This document shows, piece after piece, positions 6,573 to 9,572 of a stretch of 9,572 nt of DNA. A program made the position numbers and the translations under genes. The notes beneath the pieces are model-generated. The model was not told the DNA's origin and made no database searches. It saw only the letters and a list, made by a program, of their open reading frames with translations. The first letter of the stretch is position 1. Each line of letters starts with the position of its first letter. Origin of the DNA: Pseudomonadota bacterium (GTDB lineage Bacteria > Pseudomonadota > Alphaproteobacteria > Rhizobiales > Hyphomicrobiaceae); the NCBI GenBank assembly GCA_023387235.1, contig JAEWIJ010000237.1:1-9572 (forward strand), written 5' to 3'.

Positions 6573-7145
6573 ATGACTGCACGCCCGCCACGCATGCCAC
6601 CGATCCCCGAGGCCCAGATGACGGAAGCGCAGAAAGCCGCCGTCAAGGACATCGTCTCAGGGCCGCGTGGCCATCTCGTCGGCCCGTTCATCCCGCTCCT
6701 GCGCAGCCCCGACTTCATGAACCGTCTGCAGAAGACGGGCGAATACCTGCGCTTCAACAGTGCGCTCGAGCCGCGCCGCTCTGAGATGGTCATCCTCATG
6801 ACGGCGCGCGTGTGGTCGCAGGTTTTCGAGTGGCATCATCACAAGACGATCGCCGAGAAAGCCGGCCTAGCCGCCGAGATCATCGACGCAATCGCAGACG
6901 GCCGTCGCCCGTCGAAGATGGCAGCCGACGAAGCCGCGATCTACGACTTCATCGACGAGCTTTCGCGCAACCGCTCGGTCAGCGATGCGACGTACGCGCG
7001 CGCGAAGGAACAGTTCGGCGAGCGCGGCGTCGTCGATATGGTCGGCATCCACGGCTACTACAGCCTGCTCGCGATGATCCTGAACGTCTCGCGCGCGCCG
7101 CTGCCCGAGGGCGCCAACGCAGGCCTGGAGCCGTTCCCGCAATAA
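6573..7145 (+). CDS. Carboxymuconolactone decarboxylase family protein
   Basis: A 190-residue all-helical protein of the CMD/AhpD-like fold. The central stretch SEMVILMTARVW (70-81), then EWHHH (86-90) and AEKAGLAAE (94-102), is the family signature. Later segments IYDFIDEL and GYYSLLAMILN complete the bundle. It contains no cysteine at all, so it cannot be an AhpD-type peroxidase, which needs a CxxC pair. Relatives of this length without CxxC occur near aromatic-acid, lactone and quinone metabolism genes; the true reaction is unknown. AGGAC about ten bases before the ATG is the ribosome-binding site. It follows the cupin gene with a short gap and probably shares its transcript; a cupin next to a CMD protein suggests a joint ring-cleavage or detoxification task (inference). 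It ends 22 bases before the end of the convergent phosphatase gene, with no clear terminator between. Confidence 0.88.
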   Translation: MTARPPRMPPIPEAQMTEAQKAAVKDIVSGPRGHLVGPFIPLLRSPDFMNRLQKTGEYLRFNSALEPRRSEMVILMTARVWSQVFEWHHHKTIAEKAGLAAEIIDAIADGRRPSKMAADEAAIYDFIDELSRNRSVSDATYARAKEQFGERGVVDMVGIHGYYSLLAMILNVSRAPLPEGANAGLEPFPQ

Positions 7146-7167
7146 CGATGCGCGGGCGGGCCGCCGT

Positions 7168-7665
7168 CTAAACTGTCGGTCCGCCTTCGAAGCCGAAGCG
7201 GCGCTTGATGCGATCGAAAAGCTGGTCGCGAACGCGCCGGTACACGTCAAGCGTCTGCTCGCGATTGCCCTGTCCGACCATCAGCGACGCGTCGAACGTC
7301 GGCCAGTATTCGACATCGACGGCCATGGTGCGCGTCAGCTCCAGCGCGGAGTGGTGCGCTTCCGGCGAAAGCGACACGATGAGGTCGAACGACGTGTCGT
7401 CGAGATCGGCGAGCGCAAGTGGCGCGTGCGCCGAAACATCGATGCCGATCTCGTCCATCACGGCCGTCACAAACGGATCGCGCTCGGCGCCGGCCCTGAC
7501 GCCCGCCGAGGAAACGTAGACGCGCCGGCCGGCGAGATGGCGCAGAATCGCGGCCGCGATCGGCGAGCGCACCACGTTCATCGTGCAGGCGAACAGCACG
7601 GCGCCCGGCAGCTCGCGCACACCATCTCCCCGGCTCGGCCCATCGCTGCCCGCACCGCCCGGCAT
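7168..7665 (-). CDS. Low-molecular-weight phosphotyrosine phosphatase family protein
   Basis: A 165-residue cytosolic protein with the LMW-PTP P-loop near the N terminus: VLFACTMNVVRSP, with Cys27 as nucleophile, Asn30, Arg33 and Ser34 (CX5RS). The usual distal DP general-acid motif appears as TFDAS, so Asp125 is present but the proline is alanine. It has one cysteine only, which argues against the LMW-PTP-type arsenate reductases that need further redox cysteines, although relatives are often labelled ArsC. It is the third gene of the hisD operon, 6 bases after the UPF0262 stop. This order is conserved in many alphaproteobacteria, where infA usually comes next; here it does not. Likely substrates are phosphotyrosine proteins or small phosphates. 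The ATG at 7665 is used; the first 21 residues are poorly conserved in type, so a GTG start at residue 16 is possible. Confidence 0.9.
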   Translation of the reverse strand: MPGGAGSDGPSRGDGVRELPGAVLFACTMNVVRSPIAAAILRHLAGRRVYVSSAGVRAGAERDPFVTAVMDEIGIDVSAHAPLALADLDDTSFDLIVSLSPEAHHSALELTRTMAVDVEYWPTFDASLMVGQGNREQTLDVYRRVRDQLFDRIKRRFGFEGGPTV

Positions 7666-7671
7666 GGTGCG

Positions 7672-8157
7672 TCAGCCTTTCCAGTGAAGCGCGCAGATCA
7701 GCGTGAAGAGACGCCGCGCCGTGTCGTGATCGACCTCGATCTTTCCCTTGAGGCGCTCGCTCAGCAGCCGGCTCCCCTCGTCGTGGAGGCCGCGCCGTCC
7801 CATGTCGATCGCCTGGATGCGCGAAGGCGGCGCGGTGCGGATGGCCTTGTAGTAGCTGTCGCAGACGATGAAGTAGTCCTTCATGACGCGCTTCAGCGGC
7901 GACAGCGACAACATGAGCGTGTGCTCGCCCGACGCGGGCTCCGTATCGACGATGAAGTGCAGGCGGTCCTCGATCACCGCGAGCTTGAGCGTGAAGGGTC
8001 CTTCACGCCCCTCGACCTCGAACGTGTTCGAGTCGAGGATGTCGTAGATGGCGACCTCGCGCTCGTGCTCGATATTCGCATTGCCGCGCGTGATCGAGGC
8101 CTCGTCGAGCGTTATGCCGACGAGCCGGGACGTGGGCGCATCGGGAGCTTCGCTCAC
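7672..8157 (-). CDS. UPF0262 family protein
   Basis: A 161-residue protein of UPF0262, a family of unknown function found mainly in alphaproteobacteria, commonly between hisD and a low-molecular-weight phosphatase gene as here. Recognisable stretches are ITLDEASITRGNANIEHERE, IYDILDSNTFE, FIVDTEPASGEH, the LSPLKRVMKDYFIVCDSYY core and the C-terminal DTARRLFTLICALHWKG. No signal peptide, membrane segment or catalytic motif is visible, so it is probably cytosolic. The start is GTG at 8157-8155, overlapping the hisD stop as GTGA, with a strong AAGGAGGA just upstream inside hisD. An ORF extension further upstream in this frame would run antiparallel to no gene but in a shifted frame within hisD, and is rejected. 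The tight overlap suggests translational coupling to hisD. Function remains unassigned. Confidence 0.93.
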   Translation of the reverse strand: MSEAPDAPTSRLVGITLDEASITRGNANIEHEREVAIYDILDSNTFEVEGREGPFTLKLAVIEDRLHFIVDTEPASGEHTLMLSLSPLKRVMKDYFIVCDSYYKAIRTAPPSRIQAIDMGRRGLHDEGSRLLSERLKGKIEVDHDTARRLFTLICALHWKG

Positions 8158-9479
8158 GTGTCCTCCTTTGCGCCTCCGGACGACGCATTCGGGCCGAGAC
8201 GCACGGCGATCGAACGGCGGTGCGCCTCGAGCCCTTCGGCCGAGGCCAGGCGCATGGCGGCCGGACCGAGTGCTGCAAGCGCGCTTTCGTCGAGACGCAG
8301 GATCGACGTGCGCTTCATGAAATCGAGGACGCCGAGACCTGACGAGAAACGGGCGCTGCGCGCCGTCGGCAGCACGTGATTGGAGCCTGCGACGTAATCG
8401 CCGATCACCTCCGGCGTGTGAGCGCCGAGGAAGATCGCACCGGCATTGCGGATCGCATCGGCAAGGTGATCGGCCTCGCGGACGGCTATCTGCAGATGCT
8501 CGGCGGCAATGCGGTCGGCGAGCGCGGGCGCTTCGCCGAATTGGCTGAGCACGATCACCGCGCCGAAGTCGCGCCAGCTCTCGGACGCGATCGCGCCTCG
8601 CGGCAACACGGCGAGCTGGCGCTCGACGGCAGCGCATACGGCATCGGCGAAGGCCGCATCGTCGGTCATGAGGATCGACTGCGCCGCCGTATCATGCTCG
8701 GCCTGCGCGAGAAGGTCGGCGGCGATCCATTCCGGATCGTTGTCGCGATCGGCGATCACCAGCACTTCCGACGGTCCCGCAATGGAATCGATGCCGACCG
8801 TTCCGAAGACCTGCCGCTTGGCCGCCGCCACATAGGCATTGCCCGGCCCGACGATCTTGGCGACCGGCGCGATGGTCTCCGTGCCATAGGCAAGTGCGGC
8901 CACAGCCTGCGCGCCGCCAATGCGGTAGATCTCCTCGACGCCCGCGAGATGCGCCGCGACGAGCACGAGCGGATTGAGCTGCCCGTCCGGTGCTGGCACG
9001 GCCATGACGATGCGCGGCACGCCGGCAACGCGCGCGGGTACGGCATTCATGAGGACCGAGCTCGGATAGGACGCGGTGCCGCCCGGCACATAGAGCCCGA
9101 CGGCCTCGACAGCCGTCCAGCGCCCGCCAAGCTCGACGCCGAGCGCATCGCGATAGCGGTCGTCCTCAGGGCGCTGGCGCTGATGATAGGCGGCAATGCG
9201 ATCGCGCGCGAGCGTCAACGCGGCGACGGTCTCCGCATCGGCGGTGGCGACTGCGGCAGCGATCTCCTCGGCGGTGATGCGCAAGCCTTTGGCTGCCACG
9301 TCGAAGCGGTCGAAGCGCTGCGTGAACGCGACGAGGGCGGCATCGCCCCGCGCGCGCACGTCCGCGAGAATAGCGCGCACTTGTGCGTCCACATCCTCGG
9401 AGACCTCGCGCTTCTGCGCGAGGAATGTGCGGAAGGCCGCCTCGAAGCCGGCATCGGATGTCGCAAGGCGCATGGGCAT
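8154..9479 (-). CDS. hisD: Histidinol dehydrogenase HisD
   Basis: This cytosolic zinc enzyme carries out the last two steps of histidine synthesis, oxidising L-histidinol to L-histidine with two NAD+. The protein has 441 residues, close to the E. coli length of 434. Visible family marks are GLYVPGGTASYPSSVLMN (128-145), RIGGAQAVAALAYGT (186-200), KIVGPGNAYVAAAKR (208-222) and DSIAGPSEVLV (231-241). The zinc ligands map to Gln259, His262, Asp361 and His420, and the catalytic pair to Glu327-His328 in AEHLQ; all are intact. The ATG at 9479 has only a weak upstream A/G stretch; a second ATG two codons later is possible. It heads an operon with the UPF0262 and phosphatase genes and is separated from other his genes, as is usual in alphaproteobacteria. 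A palindromic repeat lies just upstream. Confidence 0.98.
   Translation of the reverse strand: MPMRLATSDAGFEAAFRTFLAQKREVSEDVDAQVRAILADVRARGDAALVAFTQRFDRFDVAAKGLRITAEEIAAAVATADAETVAALTLARDRIAAYHQRQRPEDDRYRDALGVELGGRWTAVEAVGLYVPGGTASYPSSVLMNAVPARVAGVPRIVMAVPAPDGQLNPLVLVAAHLAGVEEIYRIGGAQAVAALAYGTETIAPVAKIVGPGNAYVAAAKRQVFGTVGIDSIAGPSEVLVIADRDNDPEWIAADLLAQAEHDTAAQSILMTDDAAFADAVCAAVERQLAVLPRGAIASESWRDFGAVIVLSQFGEAPALADRIAAEHLQIAVREADHLADAIRNAGAIFLGAHTPEVIGDYVAGSNHVLPTARSARFSSGLGVLDFMKRTSILRLDESALAALGPAAMRLASAEGLEAHRRSIAVRLGPNASSGGAKEDT
8161..8168 (-). promoter_or_regulatory. Ribosome-binding site for the GTG start of the UPF0262 gene
   Basis: Read on the - strand, AAGGAGGA stands 3 bases before the GTG at 8157. 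It lies within the last codons of hisD. It fixes the unusual GTG start and places initiation at the GTGA stop-start overlap. Confidence 0.8.
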
Positions 9480-9500
9480 GTGTCGTACTTTCTGGCCGAT

Positions 9501-9547
9501 CTCTCCCCCTCTCCCCGTTCTTACGGGGAGAGGGCAGGGGTGAGGGG
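9501..9547. repeat. REP-like intergenic palindrome
   Basis: CCCTCTCCCCGT (9507-9518) and ACGGGGAGAGGG (9523-9534) form a perfect 12-bp stem with a TCTT loop. The left side begins with a direct duplication of CTCTCCCC (9501-9516), and the right side runs on as AGGGGTGAGGGG (9536-9547). This pattern is widespread, from memory, as a dispersed intergenic repeat in Hyphomicrobiales genomes. It lies about 20 bases upstream of the hisD start, so it may sit in the hisD leader or end the preceding transcript. The remaining bases to 9572 show no supported gene. Confidence 0.8.
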
Positions 9548-9572
9548 CGGCGGCAAACGCTGACGTTCGCGC

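Noticed and set aside
6573..7145. AhpD-type alkylhydroperoxidase
   Set aside because: The protein contains no cysteine, so the CxxC redox centre is absent.
7351..8379. 342-codon + strand frame over the phosphatase and UPF0262 genes
   Set aside because: It crosses three genes of the opposite strand, has no recognisable domain, and the opposite strand is explained by a tightly packed operon.
8158..8637. Extended UPF0262 frame starting at 8637
   Set aside because: The extra 160 codons are an alternative frame inside hisD on the same strand. The GTG at 8157 with AAGGAGGA marks the real start.
8376..9563. 395-codon + strand frame across hisD
   Set aside because: It is the shadow of hisD, whose zinc and catalytic residues are all intact, and it also runs through the intergenic palindrome.
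1..9572. A new defence, mobile or secretion system
   Set aside because: No nuclease, helicase, transposase, integrase, toxin-antitoxin pair, CRISPR array or secretion component was found; the genes are housekeeping, common enzyme families or one unexplained exported protein.

Overview
The window is GC-rich chromosomal DNA, almost entirely coding, with strong G/C preference at third codon positions. Protein types and gene order point to an alphaproteobacterium, most likely of the Hyphomicrobiales (Rhizobiales). The strongest signs are hisD followed by a UPF0262 gene and a low-molecular-weight phosphatase gene, an ABHD10-like hydrolase, and a CCCTCTCCCCG-type intergenic palindrome familiar from that order. 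The genus cannot be named from the sequence alone. I see no rRNA, tRNA, CRISPR array, insertion sequence, phage gene or plasmid function.

Left part (1-2143, + strand): the last 31 codons of an unidentified gene, then queG (epoxyqueuosine reductase, last step of queuosine synthesis in tRNA), then an atypical short-chain dehydrogenase/reductase-like gene. The last two are joined by an ATGA overlap, so this looks like one transcription unit. A two-step hairpin follows it.

Middle part (2144-6029): a 540-residue exported protein with a signal peptide, a charged Ala/Glu/Arg/Lys helix of about 235 residues, a proline-rich linker and a six-cysteine C-terminal domain. It ends one base before the end of a convergent ABHD10-like serine hydrolase gene. 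That hydrolase gene diverges across about 60 bp from a GT4-family glycosyltransferase gene. A good -35/-10 candidate for the glycosyltransferase starts inside the hydrolase reading frame.

Right part (6030-9572): a single-domain cupin and a cysteine-free carboxymuconolactone-decarboxylase-fold protein form a + strand pair, probably one small metabolic or detoxification unit. On the - strand, hisD (histidinol dehydrogenase), a UPF0262 gene and a low-molecular-weight tyrosine-phosphatase-like gene form a tight operon with a GTGA overlap and a 6-nt gap. The infA gene that usually follows in related genomes is absent here. A perfect 12-bp stem palindrome lies upstream of hisD.

Most genes are housekeeping or of well-known families. 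The least explained item is the exported helix plus cysteine-domain protein. Nothing in the window gives convincing evidence of a new defence or mobile system.
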